From contig NZ_JAQFVF010000002.1 of NCBI RefSeq assembly GCF_027789125.1, positions 124,001 through 188,000 of the forward strand: a stretch of 64,000 nt of DNA. Direction: 5' to 3'. Both the position numbers and the translations under genes were made by a program. The stretch's first letter is position 1. Every line of letters starts with the position of its first letter. Under the pieces are notes generated by a model. The model saw only the letters and a list, made by a program, of their open reading frames with translations, had not been told where the DNA came from and ran no database searches. Below, piece by piece: positions 7,407 to 17,729 of the stretch. The stretch comes from Paenibacillus aestuarii (GTDB taxonomy: Bacteria; Bacillota; Bacilli; Paenibacillales; NBRC-103111).

Positions 7407-7476
7407 TTATCCTGCAAAGATGGCAGGATAAAAGCGTCAGGCGGCGAATCGCCAGTTATCCTGCACAGCAGGATAA
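7407..7476. repeat. Twin stem-loops TTATCCTGC...GCAGGATAA
   Basis: The same 9-bp inverted repeat occurs twice, at 7407-7431 (7-nt loop) and 7456-7476 (3-nt loop), in a gap between two convergent genes. It looks like a small mobile or REP-like intergenic repeat, or paired terminators without T runs. Copy number elsewhere could not be checked. Confidence 0.5.
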
Positions 7477-7507
7477 GTTCGCTCCCCCCTGCGCACGGCG
7501 CAAAACC

Positions 7508-7555
7508 AAAAAATGGCTGTGCAGGGATACCCATCCCAACACCGCCATTTTTTTT
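7508..7555 (-). terminator. Terminator of the metallo-hydrolase gene
   Basis: AAAAAATGGC and GCCATTTTTT flank an inner GTG/CAC pair and a loop, with T runs on either strand. It lies at the stop codon of the minus-strand gene. Confidence 0.75.
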
Positions 7556-8225
7556 ATCCTTTAGCAATCTCGATCAGTCGTTCACGAATGTTGTCTGCGC
7601 ACACACCGCCATGGAAGGCAATTGCCGTCTCGATGTCCAAATCAACAAGCTTGCCCACCGACTCCAGAGCTTGCGGGTAGTTAGGCGTATATGGCGGATT
7701 TGGCGGCATGAGCACGCCGTTCTCAGCAGTTAACGCGTCGCCGGTAATCAGTGTTTTGCTTGGGATGTGGTACAAGCAGATGTGATCTACGGTATGGCCC
7801 GGCGTGAAAATCACTTGAATGCCGCCGCATAGCGGAAGCACATCGCCATCCTTCAGCGTGACGTCGACGTTAGTCGGCGGAGCGAGCGTTTTTCTCTTCT
7901 GCGTAGGTTCCTCACCCGTGATGAAAGGCTTGCCCAGCTCGTGCGCATAAACTTGAATTTTTCCTTCGGATGCTTTCACCAGCTCAGGCAAACTGCCGAT
8001 GTGATCCATATCGTGATGCGTGATAATGATCTTCGTCAGCTTCTCAAACGGAAAGGAAGCCTCTTCCAGTGTTTGGCGAATGAGCTCCAGTTGGCCCGGG
8101 ATGCCGGTGTCCACCAGAATCACATCGTTTTCATCCCATAGCAGAGTCGCATTCAGGATAAATGGATTTCCGTTCACATCAAGATTAAGGACCAATGGTT
8201 GAATACCTGCTTGTGCTGGCATCAT
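7554..8225 (-). CDS. Metallo-beta-lactamase-fold hydrolase
   Basis: The 223-residue protein has the zinc-binding THxxxDH signature in ITHHDMDHIG (about residues 89-98), a later His in FTPGHTVDHICLY (about 139-151), the bridging Asp in TGDALTAENG and a final His in IAFHGGVC. This is the glyoxalase-II/MBL superfamily; members include thioesterases, lactonases and RNases. Nothing in the sequence identifies the substrate, and the lack of a signal peptide suggests a cytoplasmic enzyme. AGGAGG precedes ATG by 5 nt. It is transcribed alone, divergent from nikR. Confidence 0.85.
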   Translation of the reverse strand: MMPAQAGIQPLVLNLDVNGNPFILNATLLWDENDVILVDTGIPGQLELIRQTLEEASFPFEKLTKIIITHHDMDHIGSLPELVKASEGKIQVYAHELGKPFITGEEPTQKRKTLAPPTNVDVTLKDGDVLPLCGGIQVIFTPGHTVDHICLYHIPSKTLITGDALTAENGVLMPPNPPYTPNYPQALESVGKLVDLDIETAIAFHGGVCADNIRERLIEIAKG

Positions 8226-8392
8226 TTCAGCCTCCTGCGAAATTAAATTTTTTCTTATTTAATTGTAATGGCTGGCAAGGTGAAGATCAATTTTTACCGT
8301 TAGGGAGTTTTCGACAAGCCTACTTTCTGCTAGAGTAGGATTATGTTGCTTTTTACAAAAAATTATTATTAGAACGGAGAGAGGCGATACCG

Positions 8393-8845
8393 ATGACTGA
8401 AAAAGATCCGCTCGTGCGTTTCGGTATTTCGATGCCGCAATCCTTAATTGAACAATTCGACAAGCTCATTGCGATGCAGGGTTACGATAACCGGTCCGAA
8501 GCGATCCGCGACTTGACGCGCAAAGCCTTGCTGGCTTCAAGCGCGATGCAGCCGGACGAAACGGTGGCAGGCACGATTGTCATGGTGTATGACCACCATG
8601 CCAGTGATTTGCCGATCACGCTCACCGAGCTTCAGCATGGCTACCATCATGAAATTATTTCCACCATGCATATACATTTGAATCATCAGCAATGCTTGGA
8701 AATCCTCGTCGTTCGCGGGAAGGTTCGTCAGTTAAGAGAACTGCAGCAGCGCATACAAGTGCTAAAAGGAGTAAGCTATGCGGAATTATCCGTCACGCAT
8801 GTGGACGAGCAGCACGATTGGCATGCACATGATCATTCCCATTAG
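8393..8845 (+). CDS. nikR: Nickel-responsive regulator NikR
   Basis: The 150-residue protein has an N-terminal ribbon-helix-helix (VRFGISMPQSLIEQFDKLI, then YDNRSEAIRDLTRK) and a C-terminal ACT-like metal-binding domain with TMHIHLNHQQCLEILVVRG. By alignment with E. coli NikR the high-affinity nickel ligands would be His82, His93, His95 and Cys101, all present. NikR normally represses nickel uptake genes when nickel is bound. No nickel transporter, urease or hydrogenase gene lies in the window, so its targets are elsewhere. The tail DEQHDWHAHDHSH is His-rich and could hold extra metal. A GGAGAG-type site precedes ATG. It is probably co-transcribed with the diguanylate cyclase 35 nt downstream. 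Confidence 0.92.
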   Translation: MTEKDPLVRFGISMPQSLIEQFDKLIAMQGYDNRSEAIRDLTRKALLASSAMQPDETVAGTIVMVYDHHASDLPITLTELQHGYHHEIISTMHIHLNHQQCLEILVVRGKVRQLRELQQRIQVLKGVSYAELSVTHVDEQHDWHAHDHSH

Positions 8846-8880
8846 CGCGACCTATCAATTGGGCAAGGAGCAATTAATCA

Positions 8881-10602
8881 TTGAATAAAAGAACGATGCC
8901 TACCCTGTTTCTCTTTGTCATCGTGCTGATGGCTAGTCTCCTAATGGCACCTTCGGCCAAGGGCAGCGGGATTCTGGAGTTGAACGATTCCAAAAATGAA
9001 TATGACTTGAACCCGTACACAAGTGTGCTCGAAGACAAAGAGAATCGTCTGGTCATCTACGATCTCCTGCATCCGGATGTGGCTGCTAGGTTCACCGATG
9101 CAGGCAGCCAAACGATTAATTACGGATATTCCGCCTATAGTCATTGGGCGGAGTTCAAGGTGAAGAATACATCCCTGAAGAAAGATTGGCTGCTGGAGAT
9201 CGCTTTTCCGACACTGGATTCCGTAGACGCGTATGTGCTCGATGGAACCAATACCGTGCTGCAAAAGCACGTCGGAGATGATAATGCCTTTGATAACCGG
9301 GAAGTAAAGAACCGCAATCTGGTGCTCAATCTCGAAATTGAACGCGGCGAGACACTGGATGTGTATTTGCATTTTCGAACCGAGGGGGCGGCAGCGCTGC
9401 CTTTGAAAATCATTCATCCCGTTCATTTCGCTCAGAAAGAACAAGTCTCTTATTTGCTGCTCGGCGCAAATTACGGGATCATCATCATTTTGACCATTTA
9501 CAACGCCTTCATGGCGTTTTTCTTCCGGGCAAAAGCCTATCTTTATTTCGCGCTGCATAGTGCTTCAGGATTGATCATGTTTGCTACGCTGAATGGCGTT
9601 GCTTTTGAGTTTCTGTGGTCGGATGCGATCTGGTGGAACAATCGGGCCATCGGATTTTTTATGTGCGTCAGCCATATCATGGCGCTCTTATTTATCCGTA
9701 ATTTCCTGCCTCCTCGGTCGCTCAGCGATCGCTGGAAACTGTTTTGCAACATGTTCATCGTGGTCGAGATCTTCAATATCTTGTTGATGTGTGTGGATGT
9801 AGTGTTAGGCCTTAAATTGATGTTGGTCAAGTACTTATTCTTTGAATTATTAATGATTATTCCTGGCGTGAGGGCGCTACAAGCGAATTTTCGGCCAGCG
9901 CGCTACTATTTGTGCGGTTGGGGCATTTTTGCGATGACGGGCATCATCACGACGTTCACGGAATCGGGAGTGATCCCGATGAACAGCTTGACGACGTTTA
10001 GCGCGCAGATCGGTTCCACGCTGGAAACACTCATCGTTTCTTGGGGATTGGCCAATCAAATTAAACTGATCCGTAAAGAGAAGGACCGTGCGGTGGAGCA
10101 AATGAACGAAAACCGCAAACTCGCTGACTCCGACTTCCTGACGGGCTTGTATAATCGGCGCTACATTATGAACCGGTTCTCCTCGCGAATGAGTGAGCAA
10201 ATGGTTTTTTTAATCTTGGATATCGACCATTTTAAACGGATCAATGACACTTACGGCCATCTGGCCGGGGATAACGTGCTGCAGCAAATTGCCTCTGTCC
10301 TGCGGCAGTGCTTCCGGCACGGGGATGTCATTGGAAGATTCGGCGGCGAGGAATTCATCGTGCTGATGCCGGATACGTTTTTAGACCAAGCCCGACATCG
10401 GGCGGAGGAACTGCTAAGCGCTGTATGCAGTGTTCCGATCCATATCGGAGATACGCATATTACTTGTACGGTCAGCATCGGGATTACCGAATGGAAGAGC
10501 GACAGCAGCGATGACTTCCACGCAGCGCTGCGCAGAGCGGATGAGGCTCTCTACGAGGCAAAAAGATTGGGCAGAAACCGGATATGCGTATCAAGTTCGT
10601 AG
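8881..10602 (+). CDS. Membrane diguanylate cyclase with 7TMR-DISM sensor
   Basis: Starting at TTG 8881 (AAGGAG 10 nt upstream), the 573-residue protein has an N-terminal signal/anchor (about 5-27), an extracellular 7TMR-DISMED2-like beta domain (about 45-175), seven hydrophobic helices (about 190-395) and a C-terminal GGDEF domain. The active-site loop reads RFGGEEF, the GGEEF form expected to be active, and RHGD five residues before it fits an inhibitory RxxD site for product feedback. It should make cyclic di-GMP in response to an extracellular ligand, possibly a carbohydrate as proposed for DISM domains. No phosphodiesterase or effector gene is nearby. It follows nikR closely, a link that could be accidental. 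Confidence 0.9.
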   Translation: MNKRTMPTLFLFVIVLMASLLMAPSAKGSGILELNDSKNEYDLNPYTSVLEDKENRLVIYDLLHPDVAARFTDAGSQTINYGYSAYSHWAEFKVKNTSLKKDWLLEIAFPTLDSVDAYVLDGTNTVLQKHVGDDNAFDNREVKNRNLVLNLEIERGETLDVYLHFRTEGAAALPLKIIHPVHFAQKEQVSYLLLGANYGIIIILTIYNAFMAFFFRAKAYLYFALHSASGLIMFATLNGVAFEFLWSDAIWWNNRAIGFFMCVSHIMALLFIRNFLPPRSLSDRWKLFCNMFIVVEIFNILLMCVDVVLGLKLMLVKYLFFELLMIIPGVRALQANFRPARYYLCGWGIFAMTGIITTFTESGVIPMNSLTTFSAQIGSTLETLIVSWGLANQIKLIRKEKDRAVEQMNENRKLADSDFLTGLYNRRYIMNRFSSRMSEQMVFLILDIDHFKRINDTYGHLAGDNVLQQIASVLRQCFRHGDVIGRFGGEEFIVLMPDTFLDQARHRAEELLSAVCSVPIHIGDTHITCTVSIGITEWKSDSSDDFHAALRRADEALYEAKRLGRNRICVSSS

Positions 10603-10645
10603 TTGTCCCTTTTTTTTGTTACAATCGGATGAGGGAGGTGCGCTA

Positions 10646-11047
10646 GTGTCTGGTAAATATTTCACAGTAGAAGAAGCGAATGCATGGCTTCCGGTCGTCG
10701 ATCAGGAGCTTCGCAAGCTTCAGTCATTGAAACGCAATTTTGAGAGTAAATATATGGAGCTGCGCCAGAAGAAGGAAGAAGATGCCATGACGACGCCAGG
10801 GGATCAAGACCCGTATTTCATCATGGAAGCGGAATTGGAATTTATGCAAATGGAAGCGCAGGGGCTTATCGCCGGCTTTCAGCTCAAAGGGATTGAACTG
10901 AAAGACATCGATACCGGCTTGGTTGATTTTCCGGCATGGATGGACGGACAGGAAGTGCTGCTCTGTTGGAAGCAGGGCGAGGACGCCATTCATTATTACC
11001 ATGGCAAGCATGATGGCTTTGCCGGCCGCAAGCCGCTTGCGGATTAG
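10646..11047 (+). CDS. DUF2203 family protein
   Basis: The 133-residue protein starts at GTG 10646, just after GAGGGAGGTG; a longer reading from 10430 overlaps the cyclase gene and has no such site. The start SGKYFTVEEANAWLPVVDQE, the helical middle (LRKLQSLKRNFESKYMELRQ) and the end GFPAWMDG/EVLLCWKQGEDAIHYYH-like segment match the DUF2203 family, whose function is not established. It is largely alpha-helical, soluble and acidic. It ends 13 nt before the CopCD-like gene and probably shares its transcript. Confidence 0.8.
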   Translation: MSGKYFTVEEANAWLPVVDQELRKLQSLKRNFESKYMELRQKKEEDAMTTPGDQDPYFIMEAELEFMQMEAQGLIAGFQLKGIELKDIDTGLVDFPAWMDGQEVLLCWKQGEDAIHYYHGKHDGFAGRKPLAD

Positions 11048-11060
11048 AGGTGCTGCATAC

Positions 11061-12707
11061 ATGATCTATTCAAGTAGATGGAAACGGCTCCAGGTGAGAT
11101 TAGGGCTTATGATGCTGGTGCTGGCAGCTTTGATGCTGAGCGCGGTTATGGCGCCGCGGGCGGCTTACGCCCATGCGTCAGTCGTGCAGGCCACGCCGGA
11201 GGCGGACAGTAAGTTTCAAGACTCGCCTTCAGAAGTAAAAATTACGTTTAATGAGCGATTGGATGACGGGCTCTTTTACATTAAAGTTTTTGATCACACA
11301 GGCCGTGAGGCTACGCATAATCAAGCACAGATGAGCGCAGAGCATACCGCGGTTCAATTGGCACTGCCGAAGCTGCGGGAAGGCGTCTATCTGATTAGTT
11401 ATCACGTTATCTCAGCGGACGGGCATCCGGTCGGAGGGAGCTATCCGATCACAATCGGGAATCCGCCTCAGGAAGACCGGTTGAATCTGCCTGTCACTTC
11501 GAGCCATCAGCATGGGGGCAGCGGGCCGGTAACGACCAAAGATATGCTGCAGTATGCGTCTCGCGGGCTGTGGTACCTAGCGGTCCTTGCTTTGGCGGGA
11601 TGGGTCATCTGGCTCAGGCTGCCGGCACAAGGTGGTGCGGAAGCGAGGAAAGCCGTCGGGTCATGGACGCTGAATTTGCAAAGAGTTCATCTCATCACGC
11701 TGCTGCTGCTTATCTTTACGCATGTCGAAGATTTGCTCGGTGACGGAGGGGTACAAGACCTGTGGAGGCTATTTAGCGCGACAAGCGTAGGTGTATCATG
11801 GCTGCTGCTTCTTATCATTTCTTTGGTCGGATTTGCCGTGGTGGGCCGATGGGCTGGGTTGGATGTCGTGTTTGCGGTTGCTTTGCTGGCAGCCAAAAGT
11901 TTCAGCGGCCACGCGGCATCTTTTGAACCGCAATGGGCGACCATCGGGCTCGATTTCATTCACCTAGCCGCTGCGGCGCTATGGGTCGGGGGCTTGATCC
12001 TGCTCGCCGTGAAGTGGAGGAACCAAAGCCAAGCGCTCAATTCCTTCCTACGCGCGTTTTCCAACATGGCGCTGCTGTCCATTATCGTTTTGACAGTGAC
12101 CGGTGCGATTTCCGTCCTGCTCTTTTTGCCGAATTTGCACTATTTGCTGTATTCCTCTTGGGGAACGCTGTTGTTCGTCAAAATCGGCCTGGTCCTGCTT
12201 GTCGCTATCGTTGGCATGATCATTCGTCTATATTTGCGCAAGCAGCAGGAACAGATGGCCAAGCTTTGGTTGAAAGTGGATTTGACCTTGATGATAATCA
12301 TCGTCGCAGTTGTCGGCATTCTCACTTACGTGGCGCCGATTCCTTCCAATCAACCGCTGAATTGGCACCAAATGGGAGAGAAAGTGCACGTGAGCGCGGA
12401 CATCACGCCGAAGGTACAGGGAACCAACACATTTGTCGCCAAAGTGTGGCTGCCAGAACAATCGGGCACTCCGAAACAGGTGCAAATGATTCTCAATTAT
12501 CAGGACGATAAGAGCATTGCCCCGATATCGGTACCGATTGTCCCCTTTGACGACAAAACGATGGAAGATTCCTACGGATTAAAGAAATATAGCTACAAAG
12601 TTTCTGGAGCTTATCTTCCGTTCCGCGGCAACTGGGATTTGGAGATGCGCGTAATGGATCAAGATGATAACGAGACAGTTTATCATAAAACATTCATCGT
12701 TTATTAA
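11061..12707 (+). CDS. CopC-CopD fusion, copper-related membrane protein (YcnJ-like)
   Basis: The 548-residue protein starts at ATG 11061 (AGAGGTG upstream). It has a signal peptide ending at about residue 36 (AYA/HASV), which leaves a histidine at the mature N-terminus as in CopC. A CopC domain (about 37-135, with ADGHPVGGSYPITIG) is followed by about eight membrane helices of the CopD family (about 160-440) and an extracellular YtkA-like tail (about 450-548). The family is linked to copper import or handling, as for B. subtilis YcnJ. No copper regulator lies alongside. A longer frame from 10923 overlaps the previous gene and lacks a ribosome site. Confidence 0.87.
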   Translation: MIYSSRWKRLQVRLGLMMLVLAALMLSAVMAPRAAYAHASVVQATPEADSKFQDSPSEVKITFNERLDDGLFYIKVFDHTGREATHNQAQMSAEHTAVQLALPKLREGVYLISYHVISADGHPVGGSYPITIGNPPQEDRLNLPVTSSHQHGGSGPVTTKDMLQYASRGLWYLAVLALAGWVIWLRLPAQGGAEARKAVGSWTLNLQRVHLITLLLLIFTHVEDLLGDGGVQDLWRLFSATSVGVSWLLLLIISLVGFAVVGRWAGLDVVFAVALLAAKSFSGHAASFEPQWATIGLDFIHLAAAALWVGGLILLAVKWRNQSQALNSFLRAFSNMALLSIIVLTVTGAISVLLFLPNLHYLLYSSWGTLLFVKIGLVLLVAIVGMIIRLYLRKQQEQMAKLWLKVDLTLMIIIVAVVGILTYVAPIPSNQPLNWHQMGEKVHVSADITPKVQGTNTFVAKVWLPEQSGTPKQVQMILNYQDDKSIAPISVPIVPFDDKTMEDSYGLKKYSYKVSGAYLPFRGNWDLEMRVMDQDDNETVYHKTFIVY

Positions 12708-12712
12708 TATAC

Positions 12713-12760
12713 AAACAGGCTGTTCCCGATCATGTTGAATGATTCGTGAACAGCCTGTTT
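12713..12760. terminator. Bidirectional terminator between copCD-like gene and glsA
   Basis: AAACAGGCTGTTC and GAACAGCCTGTTT form a perfect 13-bp inverted repeat between two convergent genes. Confidence 0.9.
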
Positions 12761-12764
12761 TCGT

Positions 12765-13718
12765 TTAAAATAAACTCCAGTCGAATTCCTGCGACAGTTT
12801 GCCGATCAGATGCACACCTGCTGTGCTATTGCCTTTGCGGTTAAGCGCAGGGCCGACCACCCCGATCCCGTACTGTCCGGGCACCATCGTCAGTATGCCT
12901 CCGGACACACCGCTTTTAGCTGGGAGTCCGACGTTCATGGCGAATTCGCCGGAGGCATTGTACATGCCGCAGGTGATCATGAACGTTTTGGCGATCTGGA
13001 CGTAGCGTCTGGGCATCAACCGGAGGTTCCGGATCGGATCTACGCCATTGTTCGCAAGCACAAGCGCCATGCGGGCCAGATCGGTACAAGTCGCTTCAAC
13101 GGAACAGTGGCTGAAGTAAACGTCCAGCACGTCTTCGACGTCACCGCTCAGCACGCCGTTATCTTTGAGGAAGTACGCGAGCGAACGGTTCCGGTGCGCG
13201 GTATCGGATTCCGAGCGATGAACGGCATGATTGATAGCGAGCGTCGGGTTATCAGCGACATCGCGGAAAAATTGCAGGATCCGCTGCGTCTGCGCCGCCG
13301 GGTCACTGCCGGCCATGAGTGACGAAATCGCGATGGCGCCGGCATTAATCAGCGGATTAAAAGGAATGCCGGGCTCCACCAGCTCCAGCTTCAGCATGGA
13401 GTTGAAATCGTCCCCGGTAGGCTCCATCCCCACCTTGGAGAAGACAACCTCTTCGCCCCGGTCCATCAGTGCCAAAATCAAGGTGAAAACTTTGGAAATG
13501 CTTTGCAGGGTAAAACGGAAATCGTGGTCGCCGCCGACTACGGTATCTCCCGCCGCGTCCATGAGGCAGATGCCAAGCACATTTTGCGGCGCGCGGGCCA
13601 ACTCCGGGATATAAGCAGCGACTTGGCCGTCTTCCGTATACGCTTTACTTTCATGGACCCATTGAGGCAGCATGGTCTGCAGTTTGCCCCAAGCGGAGTC
13701 TTGGTGATTTTGGCTCAT
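12765..13718 (-). CDS. glsA: Glutaminase A
   Basis: The 317-residue protein is of the normal length for serine-dependent bacterial glutaminases. It has the FTLQSISKVFTLILAL motif with the catalytic Ser-x-x-Lys (about residues 68-83), a PFNPLINAGAIAISSL segment (Asn-Ala-Gly-Ala-Ile) and the KSGVSGGI loop near the C-terminus. It converts glutamine to glutamate and ammonia in the cytoplasm. The start has only a distant GAGCG/AGGAG site in the 24-nt gap after the aldo/keto reductase gene, with which it is likely co-transcribed. No glutamine transporter or two-component system lies next to it. Confidence 0.93.
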   Translation of the reverse strand: MSQNHQDSAWGKLQTMLPQWVHESKAYTEDGQVAAYIPELARAPQNVLGICLMDAAGDTVVGGDHDFRFTLQSISKVFTLILALMDRGEEVVFSKVGMEPTGDDFNSMLKLELVEPGIPFNPLINAGAIAISSLMAGSDPAAQTQRILQFFRDVADNPTLAINHAVHRSESDTAHRNRSLAYFLKDNGVLSGDVEDVLDVYFSHCSVEATCTDLARMALVLANNGVDPIRNLRLMPRRYVQIAKTFMITCGMYNASGEFAMNVGLPAKSGVSGGILTMVPGQYGIGVVGPALNRKGNSTAGVHLIGKLSQEFDWSLF

Positions 13719-13742
13719 AGCTGTGATATTGTCGCTCCTGTC

Positions 13743-14663
13743 TTAGGCTTTCCAAGCTTGCGGATGATTATCGCTGATTAGCTCCGTCGCGCTAGCGTTG
13801 GCAATAACTTGCTGCGGGTTCTTGCAGCCTGGGATGACACAAGTTACCGCGTCATGCTTCAAACACCAGGCCAAGGCCCACTTGGCCATATCCATGCCCG
13901 CAGGCACTTCTTCGCGTTGAATCCGCTGCACTTCTTCCAGCTTCAAGCGCGTCGATTCTTGATCGTGGCGGTGGCGGACATCCGTACTGTCAAAAATAGC
14001 GCCCGGCTTATATTTGCCGCTCAAATAGCCGCTGGCCAGAGGGACGCGGGCGAGCACGCCCAAATCTTGACGCTGGCAAGATGGGAACACAAGCTCTTCC
14101 GGCGCCCGGTCCAGACGGTTATAAACAACTTGAATCGCCTTCGAATTGACTTTGGTTGAGGCATCAGTCTGATGGATGTTGGCATTGCTGCCAATCGATG
14201 TGCCGAGATGACGGATTTTCCCTGCTTGAACTTGTTTGTCGAGCGTTGTCCATAAGTCATCGTTATCGAACAGGGCATCCGGTCCGGAATGAAATTGATA
14301 TAAATCTATGTAATCCGTTTGCAAAGCTTTCAAGGATGCATCTAGCTGCTTCACGACATCCTCAGCTTGAAAAGCGTCCGTGCGCGTAAAGCGCTCATGG
14401 AAATGATGGCCGAATTTCGTAGCAACGACCCAATCTTCACGTTTGCGCCGCGACAAGTAGTTGCCGATAAACGATTCGGATAAGTGATCTCCGTAGCATT
14501 CCGCGGTGTCAATCAAGTTGATGCCGAGATCGGCAGCTTGGTCCAGAATGGCATCCGCTTCAGCTTGCGTATAGTCCAGACCCCATTCACCGCCAAATTG
14601 CCAAGTACCGACACCCACGATGGAAACTTTCAAGTCCGTTTTTCCGAGTCTGCGATATTTCAT
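13743..14663 (-). CDS. Aldo/keto reductase
   Basis: The 306-residue protein has the family's (beta/alpha)8 motifs: GVGTWQFGGEWG, NLIDTAECYGDH (catalytic Asp and Tyr), WVVATKFGHHF (catalytic Lys) and QFHSGPD (His), with the NADPH-binding VIPGCKNPQQV near the C-terminus. It reduces aldehydes or ketones with NAD(P)H; the substrate is not evident. ATG 14663 has AAAGGAG 10 nt upstream; an in-frame GTG at 14672 is too close to that site. A near-consensus promoter lies at 14699-14727. glsA follows 24 nt downstream, so the two may form an operon. Confidence 0.88.
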   Translation of the reverse strand: MKYRRLGKTDLKVSIVGVGTWQFGGEWGLDYTQAEADAILDQAADLGINLIDTAECYGDHLSESFIGNYLSRRKREDWVVATKFGHHFHERFTRTDAFQAEDVVKQLDASLKALQTDYIDLYQFHSGPDALFDNDDLWTTLDKQVQAGKIRHLGTSIGSNANIHQTDASTKVNSKAIQVVYNRLDRAPEELVFPSCQRQDLGVLARVPLASGYLSGKYKPGAIFDSTDVRHRHDQESTRLKLEEVQRIQREEVPAGMDMAKWALAWCLKHDAVTCVIPGCKNPQQVIANASATELISDNHPQAWKA

Positions 14664-14698
14664 AAAGAACACTCTCCTTTATTAAGGTATCCAAATTC

Positions 14699-14727
14699 AT
14701 TAAACGCTATAGCTTGCTCCATGTCAA
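14699..14727 (-). promoter_or_regulatory. SigA-type promoter of the aldo/keto reductase-glsA unit
   Basis: On the minus strand TTGACA (14727-14722), a 17-nt spacer and TTTAAT (14704-14699) precede the gene by about 35 nt. Confidence 0.75.
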
Positions 14728-14831
14728 AAGGAAACTGAGAGAGCGATTATTTATTTTATATTAATGTTTCGGTCGGCGATTTCGTCTATTCTTGTAAAGA
14801 ATTGTCCCAGACAAAGAAAGGTGGAGAGAAG

Positions 14832-15353
14832 ATGCAGTCCATCCTGCGATTTTTGAAAGAGTGGGTGCCCAGCATAGCATTCGCCGTGATTTTGGCTCTG
14901 GTCATTAATACGTATGTCGCCCAGGCGGTGACAGTTCCAACAGGCTCGATGCTGCCGACCATTCAGCTGAAGGACGAGCTTGTTGTAGAGAAGATGAAGG
15001 CTCTAACAGATTTTAAGTTCGGTGATATCGTTGTATTTTGGCCGCCGCTGGCTGATAATAAAGACCGCTATGTCAAGCGATTGATTGGCTTGCCAGGCGA
15101 CACCATCGAGATCAAAGACGGAGCGCTATATCGTAATGGACAAAAGGTCGATGAGCCGTATGTGAAGACGCCGATGGCTTATACATTTAAGAAAGTGACT
15201 GTGCCTGAAGGCGAATATTTTTTCCTTGGCGATAATCGCAATGATAGCTATGATTCTCATCTGTGGCCAACCCCGTTCGTACCGGAGAAAAATCTAATCG
15301 GGAAAGCTGTGTTCCGCTTATTCCCTTTCAGCCATATCGGCAAGATTGAATAA
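14832..15353 (+). CDS. sipS: Signal peptidase I
   Basis: The 173-residue protein has one N-terminal membrane helix (about 12-30) and the type I signal peptidase boxes: PTGSMLPTI with the catalytic Ser39, DRYVKRLIGLPGD with the catalytic Lys82, and GDNRNDSYDSHLW near the C-terminus. It cleaves signal peptides of secreted proteins on the outer face of the membrane. ATG 14832 lies directly after GGTGGAGAGAAG; an in-frame upstream TTG at 14802 is less likely. It stands alone between two terminator or promoter regions. The symbol is given by analogy to Bacillus, where several paralogues exist. Confidence 0.92.
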   Translation: MQSILRFLKEWVPSIAFAVILALVINTYVAQAVTVPTGSMLPTIQLKDELVVEKMKALTDFKFGDIVVFWPPLADNKDRYVKRLIGLPGDTIEIKDGALYRNGQKVDEPYVKTPMAYTFKKVTVPEGEYFFLGDNRNDSYDSHLWPTPFVPEKNLIGKAVFRLFPFSHIGKIE

Positions 15354-15357
15354 TGAC

Positions 15358-15394
15358 AAAAGGTCACCTTCCATGAATTGGATGGTGACCTTTT
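15358..15394. terminator. Bidirectional terminator between sipS and the efflux gene
   Basis: AAAAGGTCACCTTCCA and TGGATGGTGACCTTTT pair with one mismatch, between convergent stops. Confidence 0.88.
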
Positions 15395-15403
15395 GGTTTA
15401 TGG

Positions 15404-17053
<1,650 letters not shown>

Positions 17054-17090
17054 TTATTTAGTTTCTCTCACTTTTCGTGAAAAATAATCG

Positions 17091-17519
17091 TTAATAATAG
17101 GCAGCAAGCTTTTCGAAAGCTTCAACCATAATGCGCATCTCTTCGAGAGAAAGCTGAGACATGCCGCTTGCAGTTACTTCCTTGTGGACCTTCTCCGCTT
17201 TTTTCAGCACTTCTTCGCCAAGCTCAGTCAATTCGACGAGAACGATGCGCCTGTCTGTTTCATGATGTTTGCGAATCACGTGTCCGCTTTGAACAAGTCT
17301 ATCAATCATAACGGTAATAGCACTTGGTTTTACGCCCATCTTGTCAGCGAGCTGGGACTGCTTAGGCGCACCTTCCTTGCGAATCATATAGAGCATAAAA
17401 AATTGCGGCATCGTCAAATCCGACTCCAACTTAGCAAAAACCGTCTGGCCCAGCTTTCGATGGGTTAATTCGAACGCAGTTCGGAATCGATCCGTATAAG
17501 CTAGCAGCATCTCATCCAT
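17091..17519 (-). CDS. MarR-family transcriptional regulator
   Basis: The 142-residue protein has the MarR winged helix: QSQLADKMGVKPSAITVMID as helix-turn-helix (about residues 54-73), then LVQSGHVIRKHHETDRRIVL as the wing, with helices at both ends for dimerisation. It most likely represses itself and the downstream efflux pump. GGAGGGAT lies just before ATG 17519. The AT-rich upstream region holds a perfect 15-bp palindrome (17560-17574) of the size MarR proteins bind. The inducing ligand cannot be told from sequence. Confidence 0.92.
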   Translation of the reverse strand: MDEMLLAYTDRFRTAFELTHRKLGQTVFAKLESDLTMPQFFMLYMIRKEGAPKQSQLADKMGVKPSAITVMIDRLVQSGHVIRKHHETDRRIVLVELTELGEEVLKKAEKVHKEVTASGMSQLSLEEMRIMVEAFEKLAAYY

Positions 17520-17559
17520 AGCATCCCTCCTATATGGACAAAGTATTTTGATTGATTAA

Positions 17560-17574
17560 TACTTAAATTAAGTA
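17560..17574. promoter_or_regulatory. Candidate MarR operator
   Basis: TACTTAA-A-TTAAGTA is a perfect palindrome 40-55 nt upstream of the marR start, inside the AT-rich promoter region. Position and size fit autoregulation by the MarR protein. Confidence 0.6.
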
Positions 17575-17683
17575 AATTTTATATAATAAAATTATTAAAC
17601 TATTTAACTAAATAATAAAACAATAATTGTACACTGTCAATCTGCTGTTTTCTGCAATTTTCAGAAAGTGATGGAAGGTCATC

Positions 17684-17712
17684 TTGCATATCAAGCGTAT
17701 CTTGCATATAAT
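17684..17712 (+). promoter_or_regulatory. SigA promoter of pheST
   Basis: TTGCAT (17684-17689), a 17-nt spacer and TATAAT (17707-17712) lie immediately upstream of the T-box leader. Confidence 0.8.
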
Positions 17713-17729
17713 AACTGATAAATATACGT

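Noticed and set aside
7322..7567. 81-residue minus-strand frame across the twin hairpins
   Set aside because: It spans repeat hairpins and a terminator, has no known motif, and overlaps the start of the terminator for the hydrolase gene.
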